A stretch of DNA of 64,000 bases, from assembly GCA_021203545.1 (NCBI GenBank), contig JAJQAZ010000003.1, positions 113,646 through 177,645 of the forward strand, given 5' to 3'. A program made the position numbers and the translations under genes. Below, piece by piece: positions 1 to 8,313 of the stretch. The notes under the pieces are model-generated. The model did no database searches. It saw only the letters and a program-made list of their open reading frames with translations, and was not told the origin of the DNA. Position 1 is the first letter of the stretch. Every line of letters starts with the position of its first letter. The DNA comes from Tannerellaceae bacterium (GTDB lineage Bacteria > Bacteroidota > Bacteroidia > Bacteroidales > Tannerellaceae).

Positions 1-1005
1 GGCACTCAATACGGACGAATCAACAAATGGGCTGCAAAAACCATTCTGGCCAATATCTATTTGAATGCGGAAGTATATACCGGTCAACCGGCCTGGGAAG
101 AATGTTTAGCTCTTTGCGACGAGATCATCGGCAGTAATAAATTTAATCTGGCTGACAATTATAATGCTGCCTTCCGGAACAGTGGCATTGAAAACTTACC
201 GGAAATAATTTTTACCATTCCGTTTGACCGTGACTTTGCCGAAGGGAATTCCATCCATATGTTTTCCTGGCATGGAGAATTAAAGAAAAAATATGAAACC
301 GAAGCGACTCCCTGGGGAAGCGGCTCTGCCATGGGTATCTCCCAGTTCATTGATACGTATCATCCTAATGATACACGCCTGGAAGATTCATGGCTCATGG
401 GCGAACAATACGCTGCTGATGGTACGTTACTGACCGGTGTATATGATATGCTGGATCTGCCTTTAACCTTTACAAAAGATTTGCCCAACGGAGAATATAC
501 CCTGGAAACGGAAGGATATCGTATGAATAAATTTGAAGTTATTGCCGGATCTACACACAATTCCAGTACTGACTTCCCTTTATTCCGTTACTCACAGGTA
601 TTACTTATGAAAGCTGAATGTCTGTTGCGAACCAATCAGGGAGGAGCCGGTGTATTAGTGACACAGGTAAGAAACCGGGCCTTTAAGGAAAATCCGTCTA
701 TGGCAACCGTTACAGATAGTCAGTTACGGGAAAATTCAGTTTACCAGTATGGATATGTGGAAAATTATATCATAACCAAACCCGGCAACCAGGACCCGGT
801 GGTATTGGGCCGTTTACTGGATGAACTGGGCTGGGAATTTGCCTGGGAAGGATTCCGCAGAAGAGATATGATCCGCTTCGGTACTTATACTACCAAAAGC
901 TGGTTATCTCATGAACCACAGGGCAACTATCGTACTGTATTCCCCATACCGGAAGCGACATTAACATCTAACCCGAATCTGGTACAAAATCCGGATTATA
1001 AATAA
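1..1005 (+). CDS. SusD/RagB-family outer-membrane lipoprotein, 3' part
   Basis: The reading frame is open from base 1 and enters from outside the window, so only about 334 C-terminal residues are present and the lipoprotein signal is missing. The visible part shows the usual SusD features: the stretch YGRINKWAAKTILANIYLN at bases 10-66 belongs to the TPR-like core, and GWEFAWEGFRRRDMIRFG near base 830 is a common C-terminal SusD signature. SusD proteins sit on the cell surface, bind glycans and cap a SusC TonB-dependent transporter. The gene lies 13 bp before the GH127 lipoprotein gene, so the two are probably one transcription unit of a utilization locus that starts upstream. The glycan cannot be read from SusD itself; the GH127 neighbours suggest arabinose-containing side chains. 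Confidence 0.93.
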   Translation, partial: GTQYGRINKWAAKTILANIYLNAEVYTGQPAWEECLALCDEIIGSNKFNLADNYNAAFRNSGIENLPEIIFTIPFDRDFAEGNSIHMFSWHGELKKKYETEATPWGSGSAMGISQFIDTYHPNDTRLEDSWLMGEQYAADGTLLTGVYDMLDLPLTFTKDLPNGEYTLETEGYRMNKFEVIAGSTHNSSTDFPLFRYSQVLLMKAECLLRTNQGGAGVLVTQVRNRAFKENPSMATVTDSQLRENSVYQYGYVENYIITKPGNQDPVVLGRLLDELGWEFAWEGFRRRDMIRFGTYTTKSWLSHEPQGNYRTVFPIPEATLTSNPNLVQNPDYK

Positions 1006-1018
1006 CAGAAACTAAAAA

Positions 1019-2887
1019 ATGAAGTATTTAATAGGATGTATTTTATTAAGTATGGTTGTCTGGGGATGTGGAGAAAACTCCTCTTCCCCGGAAGAACAAC
1101 CGTTAAAATGGATTGAACAAGTGGATTTCTCCCAGGTAAAAATTACCGATAATTTCTGGTCACCACGGCTGAAAAGCCATGTGACCACTACATTACCGGT
1201 ATGTATTGACCAGATAGAAAACCAAACAGGACGCATCCAAAATTTCGAAAATGTAGCGAAAGGTACCGGAGAGCATTCCGGTATCTTCTTTGACGATTCG
1301 GATGTATATAAAGCACTCGAAGGGATTGCATACGCATTAATAAACAATCCGGATCCGGCATTGGAGAAAAAAGCGGATGAATGGATCGATAAATTTGCGG
1401 CTGCGCAGGAAAAAGACTGGTATCTGAATACCTATTATTCTCTGACAGCTCCGGATAAGCGATGGACCAATATGGATATGCATGAAATGTATTGTGCCGG
1501 ACATATGATAGAAGCAGCGGTTGCTTATTACCAGGCTACCGGTAAACGGAAGCTACTGGATGTTTCCATCCGTATGACGGAACATATGATGGACCTGTTT
1601 GGCCCCGGCAAACGCCATTGGGTTCCGGGGCATGAAGAGATTGAACTGGCCCTGGTGAAATTATACAATGTTACCGGTGATGAACGGTATCTCGACTTTT
1701 CTTACTGGTTAATTGAGGAACGGGGACATGGCCATGGTTCGAAAGGGGATGGAGGAGAATGGGACCCCTATTATTTCCAGGATGAAATCCCGGTTCGTGA
1801 AATGTCTAAAGTAGCCGGATATGCGGTCCGGTGTATGTACCTGTACTGTGGTATGGCTGATGTAGCCGGACTGAAAAACGATGAAGGATACATTGAAGCG
1901 TTAAACCGTTTGTGGGACAATGTAGTAAACCGGAATATGTACATTACGGGAGGTATCGGCTCTTCCCGTCATAACGAAGGATTTACGCAGGATTACGATC
2001 TGCCTAATTATGACGCCTATTGTGAAACCTGTGCTTCTGTAGGTATGGTATATTGGAACTCACGGATGAATCAGTTTACAGGGGATGCCCAATATATAAA
2101 TGTATTGGAACGTTCGATGTATAACGGAGCACTGGCAGGAGTTTCATTGGCAGGAGATCGTTTCTTTTATGTAAATCCGTTAGCTTCCCACGGCAATCAC
2201 CACCGGCAGGAATGGTACGGATGCGCCTGTTGCCCCAGTCAGGTTTCCCGGTTTCTTCCTTCTATAGGCAATTATATATATGGAACTTCAAAGGAAGCCG
2301 TATGGATAAATTTATACATCGGAAACCAGACAGAAATCCCGGTGGGAAAAGATAAACTGATTTTAAAACAGGAAACCAATTATCCGTGGGATGGTCGTGT
2401 GGATATTACAGTAGTAAATACTCCTTCTTCCTTTGATAAAGAAATCCGCCTGCGGATACCGGATTGGTGCCGTGAATCTACAGTGGCAATCAACGGAAAG
2501 AAAATCGGGCAGCCTGCTATAGAAAAAGGATATTATGTACTGCCGGGAACCTGGAAAGCCGGTGATAAAATTACATTGGAGATGGAAATGCCGGTAGAGG
2601 TGGTATCTGCAGATATACGTGTAAAAGAAAATACCGGAAAACGGGCTGTTCAGCGGGGACCCTTGGTTTACTGTATAGAAGAGACAGATAATGCTAATTT
2701 GTTTGACTCTGCCTCTATTTCTCCGGAAACAATTTTCCGTGTATCGTTCCGGCCTGAACTTCTGAATGGAGTCAATGTCATTGAAGCAACAACAGGAAAT
2801 CAGACAATCAACCTGATTCCTTATTATTCATGGGATAACCGGGAACCCGGCCAGATGAAGGTATGGTTGGATTACAAAGAACTATAA
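1019..2887 (+). CDS. GH127 beta-L-arabinofuranosidase-type lipoprotein (DUF1680)
   Basis: This 622-residue protein has a lipoprotein signal with Cys17 at the end of VVWGC, so it is probably tethered to a membrane facing the periplasm or the surface. The rest is a full-length DUF1680/GH127 catalytic region. The family signature is visible: YCETC with Glu336 and Cys338, and CACCP with Cys402, Cys404 and Cys405. In the characterised GH127 enzyme HypBA1 the equivalent Glu and Cys residues hold a zinc ion and one Cys is the nucleophile. The likely reaction is removal of terminal beta-L-arabinofuranose from pectic or glycoprotein side chains. It follows the SusD gene by 13 bp with no terminator between, which supports an operon. 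A perfect 32-bp palindrome follows the stop. Specificity within the family is inferred. Confidence 0.9.
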   Translation: MKYLIGCILLSMVVWGCGENSSSPEEQPLKWIEQVDFSQVKITDNFWSPRLKSHVTTTLPVCIDQIENQTGRIQNFENVAKGTGEHSGIFFDDSDVYKALEGIAYALINNPDPALEKKADEWIDKFAAAQEKDWYLNTYYSLTAPDKRWTNMDMHEMYCAGHMIEAAVAYYQATGKRKLLDVSIRMTEHMMDLFGPGKRHWVPGHEEIELALVKLYNVTGDERYLDFSYWLIEERGHGHGSKGDGGEWDPYYFQDEIPVREMSKVAGYAVRCMYLYCGMADVAGLKNDEGYIEALNRLWDNVVNRNMYITGGIGSSRHNEGFTQDYDLPNYDAYCETCASVGMVYWNSRMNQFTGDAQYINVLERSMYNGALAGVSLAGDRFFYVNPLASHGNHHRQEWYGCACCPSQVSRFLPSIGNYIYGTSKEAVWINLYIGNQTEIPVGKDKLILKQETNYPWDGRVDITVVNTPSSFDKEIRLRIPDWCRESTVAINGKKIGQPAIEKGYYVLPGTWKAGDKITLEMEMPVEVVSADIRVKENTGKRAVQRGPLVYCIEETDNANLFDSASISPETIFRVSFRPELLNGVNVIEATTGNQTINLIPYYSWDNREPGQMKVWLDYKEL

Positions 2888-2928
2888 AAATACAGTGATA
2901 AATCTGTTAATTGACTAAAAAATAGAAC

Positions 2929-2960
2929 TTCCTGAATGATTTTTAAAAATCATTCAGGAA
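2929..2960 (+). terminator. perfect 32-bp palindrome after GH127
   Basis: Bases 2929-2944 and 2945-2960 are exact reverse complements with an A/T-rich centre (TTTTT then AAAAA). It lies 42 bp after the GH127 stop and just before the promoter of the next gene, so it probably ends the upstream operon. There is no long T-run after it, so termination is inferred. Confidence 0.6.
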
Positions 2961-2969
2961 TAAGAAATC

Positions 2970-2977
2970 TATATTTG
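2970..2977 (+). promoter_or_regulatory. Bacteroidota -7 element before the second GH127-like gene
   Basis: TATATTTG matches the Bacteroidota -7 consensus TAnnTTTG and lies 30 bp before the ATG at 3007. A clear -33 TTTG is not visible at the right spacing. Confidence 0.5.
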
Positions 2978-3006
2978 CTTATTGTCTAACTCAAATCAAT
3001 TATTGC

Positions 3007-5240
3007 ATGAAAAATATAATCCGTATAGTTACGAGTGCTATAATAGCATTCAATTGCTTTTCGGTACAGGCGGAAAGTAAGGAAATTGTAAATCCTTATA
3101 TGAATAACCGGTATCCGCTGATACAAAACCTTACCTGGAGTTACCGATCGGAGCTATTCAACCGGAAGGATGGCTGAAAGAACAATTAAACCGCCAGGTA
3201 ACCGGTCTGACAGGAAATCTGGATGTGATTTATGAAAAAGTAATGGGCCCACGAAACGGATGGCTCGGAGGTGACGGTGATATGTGGGAACGGGGTCCCT
3301 ACTGGATTGACGGACTTTTGCCATTAGCTTATATACTCGATAATGACACTCTTAAAGCGAAAGTGCAACCGTGGATCGAATGGGCACTTGCTTCACAAAA
3401 ACCAAACGGCTACTTTGGCCCTGATACTGATCTTCCTTATGAAAGAGGATTACAACGGGATAATGCGCAGGATTGGTGGCCTAAAATGGTGATGCTAAAA
3501 GTTATGCAACAGTACTATATGGCAACCGGAGATGAACGGGTAATTCCTTTTATGACTAATTATTTCCGTTATCAGTTATCCGAACTACCGAAAACACCGC
3601 TGGGAAACTGGACTTTCTGGGCGGAGCAACGGGGAGGTGATAACTTATTGGTTGTATACTGGTTGTATAACATTACCGGAGATACATTTCTACTGGAACT
3701 GGGTGAAATTTTGCATCAGCAAACATTTATTAATGCTGGAACCCATATTCAAATTGAACTGGAACTGGGTGAAATTTTGCATCAGCAAACATTGATACCT
3801 TCTATTAATGAATTCCGGAAAACACTGGAACTGGGTGAAATTTTGCATCAGCAAACATTCCGGTGAATACGAGTATGTAAAGGATAGCAACTGGAACTGG
3901 GTGAAATTTTGCATCAGCAAACATTGGATTGGACAGATATTTTCCTTCATCAGGATCATTTATACCGGCAAAATAGTCTGCATTGCGTAAACCTGGCACA
4001 AGGTTTTAAAGAACCCGTCATCTATTACCAGCGTAATAAAGACCCGAAGCAAATACAGGCTGTTAAGAAAGCAGTAACCGATATCCGGACCACTATTGGT
4101 TTTCCTATCGGTCTCTGGGCCGGCGACGAACTGCTCCGTTATGGTAATCCGACACAAGGTTCTGAATTGTGTACTGCTGTGGAAATGATGTACTCCCTGG
4201 AAAATATGCTGGCAATTACCGGGGATGTTCAATGGGCCGATCATATTGAACGGATAGCCTACAATGCTTTACCTACGCAGGCAAAAGAAGATTATTCTGC
4301 CCGTCAGTATTACCAACAGGTAAACCAGATCAAGGTAACCCGTGATTCACGTAATTTTGTAACCCCTCATGAAGATACGGATATTCTCTTCGGTGAATTG
4401 AGCGGTTATCCCTGCTGTACCTCTAACATGCACCAGGGGTGGCCCAAACTCACACAAAACCTTTGGTATGCTTCTGCTGATAACGGAGTGGCCGCACTTG
4501 TATATGCTCCTTCTAAGGTAGAAGCCCAGGTAGGCAACGGAGTAACCGTTTCTATTCAGGAAGAAACGGCTTATCCTTTTGAAGAAAATGTACGTTTCAA
4601 AGTATCGTTTACAGGTAAAAAAGTGAAAAAAGCATTTTTCCCTATGCATTTACGTATCCCGGCATGGTGTACAAATGCAATAGTCCGGATCAACGGCAAT
4701 CCATTGGCAATCGATACACCGGCAGGTGAGATTGTACGTATCAACAGAGAATGGCAGCAGGGAGATGAAATGACGCTGGAATTACCGATGGAAGTAGATG
4801 TAACCTACTGGTACGACGGTGCGGCAGTAGTAGAAAGAGGCCCTCTTGTATATGCTCTGAAGATGAATGAAAAATGGGAAAAGAAAATTGATGAACGTAA
4901 AGACTCCGGCCACTTTGGTGAAATGTATCATGAAGTAACCTCCGATTCTCCCTGGAATTATTGTTTCCGTTGGGACGGTTTGAAAAAAGAGAAGTTAAGC
5001 GAAAACTTTATAGTGGAGAAAGACCCGTCAGTAGCGGAATATCCCTGGACACTCGAAAATGCTCCTGTCCGTATAAAAACCAACGCTAACCGTTTACTCA
5101 GTTGGAGCGAATACAAAGGTTCTGCCGGTCCAATTCCTTATTTTACCCAGGCGAATGAACCATTGGGAGAAGACGAAATAATAGAGTTAATTCCTTATGG
5201 CTGTACAACACTCCGTATTACTGAATTCCCTATTCGCTGA
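3007..5240 (+). pseudogene. DUF1680/GH127-like glycosidase, disrupted by a frameshift and a CRISPR-like array
   Basis: Reading starts at ATG 3007 with a signal peptide (MKNIIRIVTSAIIAFNCFSVQA) and runs to TGA 3174-3176. One base is missing in the A-run at 3125-3128: adding an A gives KPYLELPIGAIQPEGWL and joins the frame that continues to 5240. A second lesion is the repeat array at 3692-3925, whose third spacer contains TGA at 3864-3866. The array adds 198 bp (66 codons), so the frame after it is unchanged. Without the two lesions the protein would be about 680 residues with DUF1680 features: GGDGDMWERGPYW, LWAGDELL and the cysteine pair in YPCCTSN. The joint across the array would read LLELGEILHQQTLDWTDIFL, which is normal family sequence. 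A secreted arabinosidase-like role is inferred from the family. The gene looks dead unless the lesions are sequencing artefacts. Confidence 0.85.
3692..3925 (+). CRISPR. CRISPR-like array inside a glycosidase gene: four 36-bp repeats, three 30-bp spacers
   Basis: Repeats lie at 3692-3727, 3758-3793, 3824-3859 and 3890-3925 and are identical over all 36 bases (start ACTGGAACTGGG, end CAGCAAACATT). The bases just outside differ between copies, so the unit is exactly 36 bp. Spacers lie at 3728-3757, 3794-3823 and 3860-3889; each is exactly 30 bp and they are unrelated to each other. The 36/30 geometry is that of type II-C, V and VI-B arrays known in Bacteroidota. The repeat is host coding sequence (LELGEILHQQT), not a canonical CRISPR repeat: there is no end palindrome and no A/T-rich leader. 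Flanks of the first and last copies join to a normal protein. No cas genes are seen within the window. Origin by ectopic Cas1-Cas2 integration is inferred. Confidence 0.8.
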
Positions 5241-5259
5241 GTTGACTCATAAATAAAAA

Positions 5260-5336
5260 GGCTGTTTCAACAAAGAACCTTTCTTCCCAAATCAAACCCG
5301 GGGAAAAGACTCTGTTTTTGAAACAGTCTTTTTTTA
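5260..5336 (+). terminator. Rho-independent terminator after the broken GH127-like gene
   Basis: GGCTGTTTCAACAAAGA (from 5260) pairs with TCTGTTTTTGAAACAGTC (5311-5328) and is followed by a T-run at 5329-5335. It lies 20 bp after the stop at 5240. Confidence 0.8.
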
Positions 5337-5496
5337 TTCAAAAAGCTTCTTATCGTTATTTTTATAAAGTGTTGATTTTGGTAGGTGACCCTTCCGAATG
5401 GAATTAAAAATACCATTAACAACAGTTACTCCCAAAAGATAAAAGAGAGACAAAGGGGATTTGTTTTGTAATGTAGGGTATTCCGTTTGGATTCCT

Positions 5497-5504
5497 TATA
5501 TTTG
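5497..5504 (+). promoter_or_regulatory. -7 element of the polysaccharide operon
   Basis: TATATTTG fits TAnnTTTG and lies 18 bp before the flippase ATG at 5523. The upstream 150 bp after the terminator hold no gene. Confidence 0.55.
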
Positions 5505-5522
5505 TGGAAATAAAACCGGTAC

Positions 5523-7007
5523 ATGGGTGTTATTATCAGACAAAGCGTTAAGGGTACGATTATCAATTATATAGGAGCTTTTTTAGGTTTTCTGATCACT
5601 TTCTTTGTGCAGACCCGTTTCCTGAAACCTGAAGAAATTGGTTTGTTGGGGGTGATTTACGAGGCGGCCTTTTTGCTTTCTACCCTTTGTTTGTTGGGAA
5701 CAGGTTCGTCGGCGATCCGTTTTTTTCCCTATTTTAAGGATGAGGACAAGAAACATAACGGGTTCTTTTTCTACATGTTAATGGTACCGCTGATTGGTTC
5801 TATCCTTTTTATTCCTCTCTACCTACTGCTCAGGAATCCTATTTCTGACTATTTCAGCCGGAATTCGGCTGCTTTTGTACAACACTATACGTGGGTAATT
5901 CCTCTGATCCTGTTTATTGTATACTGGACAGTGTTCGAGTGTTATTCGTCGCTGATGTTACGCATCGCGGTGCCCCGGTTTATACGCGAAGTAGTACAAC
6001 GTTTGTTGTTGCTGGGATTGTATCTGTTGTATGGATATGGGGTAATTAATATTGACGGCCTGGTAGCGGGTTATATCCTGACTTGTGGTATACTGGCACT
6101 TTGTTGTTTCTTTTATATCTCTGCTATCGGTGATCTTTCCCTCAAACATGATACTTCGTTTGTAAATAAGGCATTGCGGGCCGAGATTGGGAAATATACA
6201 GCTTTTCTGGTAGTAGGAGCTGTGGGCGCTACACTGATAGGACGGCTGGACCTGTTTATGGTAAGTGCCCAGATGGGGCTTGACTATGCGGGTATTTACC
6301 GGATCGCGTTCTATATGGTGGCAATTATCGGGATTCCGATGCAATCTATTACTGCTATATCCGCTCCGCTGGCCGCGGATATGATGGCGAAAGAGGATAC
6401 TGCTGCAGTGAGCCGTTTATTTGGAAATGTGGCTCTCCACCAGTTTATAGCAGGGAGCCTGATCTTCGTGTTTGTATGGGTTAATATTGATGCTATTTTT
6501 ACGATCATACCGAATGGAGAACAATATAAAGCAGGCAAATGGGTGGTGTTTTTTATGTCCATGGCAAAGTTGATAGAAGTAACTTTTATTTTCGGTGGTA
6601 CGGTAATTGCCTATTCGAAGTATTATTACTGGCGGCTTTATTTTACCTTCTTTCTTGCTGTTATAACAATCATTGGTAACCTTTACCTGATTCCCCGTTT
6701 GGAAATTACCGGTGCAGCACTGGCTACGCTTATTACCACGATCCTCTCTTATACCTTACAGCAGTGGCTGATATTCCGGAAAATAAAAATCAATCCGTAT
6801 TCATTTAATCTGTTGAAACAGGTGGGTGCGGTGATTGTATTATTGGGGATTAACCAACTGCTCCCTACACTTTCCAATCCCTGGCTGGATTGTATTTACC
6901 GTTCTGCGGTATTGGTCGTACCGGCTTTGGTTCTGATCTATGTATTGAATATTTCTCCGGAAATCCGTGAACTGGTCCGTTCAGTATGGAAAACAAAAGG
7001 CAACTGA
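5523..7007 (+). CDS. Wzx-like polysaccharide flippase (MOP/MVF superfamily)
   Basis: The 494-residue protein is almost entirely hydrophobic with about 12-14 membrane segments, as expected of the oligosaccharide flippases that move lipid-linked glycan units across the inner membrane. The N-terminus (VKGTIINYIGAFLGFLITFF, VQTRFLKPEEIGLLGVIYEA) is the usual start of Bacteroidota members, and the C-terminal half contains GAALATLITTILSYTLQQW, also typical. It is the first gene of a run of five same-strand genes with gaps of 19 bp or less, all for surface glycan work, so it probably flips the product of the following glycosyltransferases. No lesions seen. Specific substrate unknown. Confidence 0.88.
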   Translation: MGVIIRQSVKGTIINYIGAFLGFLITFFVQTRFLKPEEIGLLGVIYEAAFLLSTLCLLGTGSSAIRFFPYFKDEDKKHNGFFFYMLMVPLIGSILFIPLYLLLRNPISDYFSRNSAAFVQHYTWVIPLILFIVYWTVFECYSSLMLRIAVPRFIREVVQRLLLLGLYLLYGYGVINIDGLVAGYILTCGILALCCFFYISAIGDLSLKHDTSFVNKALRAEIGKYTAFLVVGAVGATLIGRLDLFMVSAQMGLDYAGIYRIAFYMVAIIGIPMQSITAISAPLAADMMAKEDTAAVSRLFGNVALHQFIAGSLIFVFVWVNIDAIFTIIPNGEQYKAGKWVVFFMSMAKLIEVTFIFGGTVIAYSKYYYWRLYFTFFLAVITIIGNLYLIPRLEITGAALATLITTILSYTLQQWLIFRKIKINPYSFNLLKQVGAVIVLLGINQLLPTLSNPWLDCIYRSAVLVVPALVLIYVLNISPEIRELVRSVWKTKGN

Positions 7008-7008
7008 T

Positions 7009-8310
7009 ATGGGAGGGATGAGTACAATAAAAAGAGTGTATAACCGGGTTGCTTCCGCAGCATTAAAGAACCGGGTGTCCGAACTACGGCGGTGGGTACG
7101 GCGGTTCAGTAGTGATCCTGAAAAAATTCGCCTGGCAATAGAAAGAAACTGCCGGTTGAAAACACAGTTGAAAGGAAAACAACGGATAGAGGTTGCTTTC
7201 TTTATTATGCGTGAAGCCGGCTGGAAATATGATAGCCTCTTTGAACTGTTACGCCGGGACGAACGGTTTTCGCCCTATGTGGTGGTTTGTCCGTTCAAAA
7301 AAGAAGATGAAAAAACACGGATTGAGATTCTGCTTCATACACAGGATGCTTTCCGGCAGAAAGGATATGAAGTTATTACACCCTATGATATAGCTTCGGG
7401 AGAGTGGCTTGACCTGCGCAAGACCATACAACCGGATCTTATTTTCTGGGGTTTCCCTTATAATGGACAAACAGACGATATTTATTTTATAGAGGCTTTT
7501 CCGGAGTCGCTATCCTGTTATGTTCCTTATTTCTTTGGTTCGGTAACCTGCCGCTGGGCTTTCGACCTGCTGTTTCATAATATGGTATGGAAACTGTTCT
7601 GTGAAACGCCTTACCACTATGAAATGTATAAGAAAAAGTCGCGGTTAAAAGGACAAAATGTATCTGTGACTGGCTATCCGCCGGCAGACTGTTTTGTACA
7701 AAAGGAACAGCATAGTAATTTCCGGTGGAAGAAAGAAGGATTACTGCGTTTAATCTGGGCACCTCATCATTCGATAGAGAAAGGAGGATACTCAAACTTT
7801 TTGCGTTTTGCAGACGAAATGCAGGCCATTGCTGCTCAATATAACGACCGCATACAGATTGTGTTTAAACCTCATCCACAACTTCGTTTTAAACTATATG
7901 ACCTGAAAGTGTGGGATAAAGAGCGGATCGACCAGTATTACGATAGCTGGAATCAATTGGAAAACGGTATGTTGTGGGAATGGGAATATGTGGATTTGTT
8001 TAATACCTCGGATGCATTGATGCATGATTCCGGTTCGTTTACAATTGAGTATCTTTATACCCTGAAGCCTGTTTATTATTTTACAGGCCGTAACCGGGTA
8101 AAGGATTTGAATCAATTTGGAAAGATAGCCTATGATCTGCATTACCAGGGTGAAACCCGGGAACAACTGTTGCAATTTATAGAGCAGGTAATCCATGGAG
8201 AGGATCCCCGCCTGGAGGAACGGAAAGCTTTTTATGACCGGTATTTGTTGCCTCCGAACGGACAAACCGCAGCCCGGAATATATATGATAAATTGTGTTC
8301 GTACCTGTAA
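7009..8310 (+). CDS. CDP-glycerol glycerophosphotransferase-like protein
   Basis: The frame is open from 6967, inside the flippase gene, but ATG 7009 directly after the flippase stop is the more likely start (AAAAGG eight bases upstream); ATG 7018 is the alternative. The product is about 433 residues. Features of the CDP-glycerol:polyglycerophosphate transferase family are visible: VAFFIMREAGWKYDSLFELL early on, IWAPHHSIEKGG with the family's paired histidines, FKPHPQLR, and DALMHDSGSFTIEYLYTLKPV near the end, which is the nucleotide-sugar-binding half of a GT-B fold. It probably adds a glycerol-phosphate or related alditol-phosphate unit to a capsule or O-antigen chain. The substrate is inferred only from the family and operon. 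Confidence 0.78.
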   Translation: MGGMSTIKRVYNRVASAALKNRVSELRRWVRRFSSDPEKIRLAIERNCRLKTQLKGKQRIEVAFFIMREAGWKYDSLFELLRRDERFSPYVVVCPFKKEDEKTRIEILLHTQDAFRQKGYEVITPYDIASGEWLDLRKTIQPDLIFWGFPYNGQTDDIYFIEAFPESLSCYVPYFFGSVTCRWAFDLLFHNMVWKLFCETPYHYEMYKKKSRLKGQNVSVTGYPPADCFVQKEQHSNFRWKKEGLLRLIWAPHHSIEKGGYSNFLRFADEMQAIAAQYNDRIQIVFKPHPQLRFKLYDLKVWDKERIDQYYDSWNQLENGMLWEWEYVDLFNTSDALMHDSGSFTIEYLYTLKPVYYFTGRNRVKDLNQFGKIAYDLHYQGETREQLLQFIEQVIHGEDPRLEERKAFYDRYLLPPNGQTAARNIYDKLCSYL

Positions 8311-8313
8311 CGG

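Noticed and set aside
3692..3925. Ordinary tandem duplication or microsatellite as the explanation of the periodic repeat
   Set aside because: Tandem duplication would also copy the spacers; here the 30-bp spacers are all different while the 36-bp units are identical.
3690..3959. Minus-strand frame with repeated CLLMQNFTQFQ peptides across the array
   Set aside because: It is the antisense translation of the repeat array with no promoter, ribosome-binding site or family similarity.
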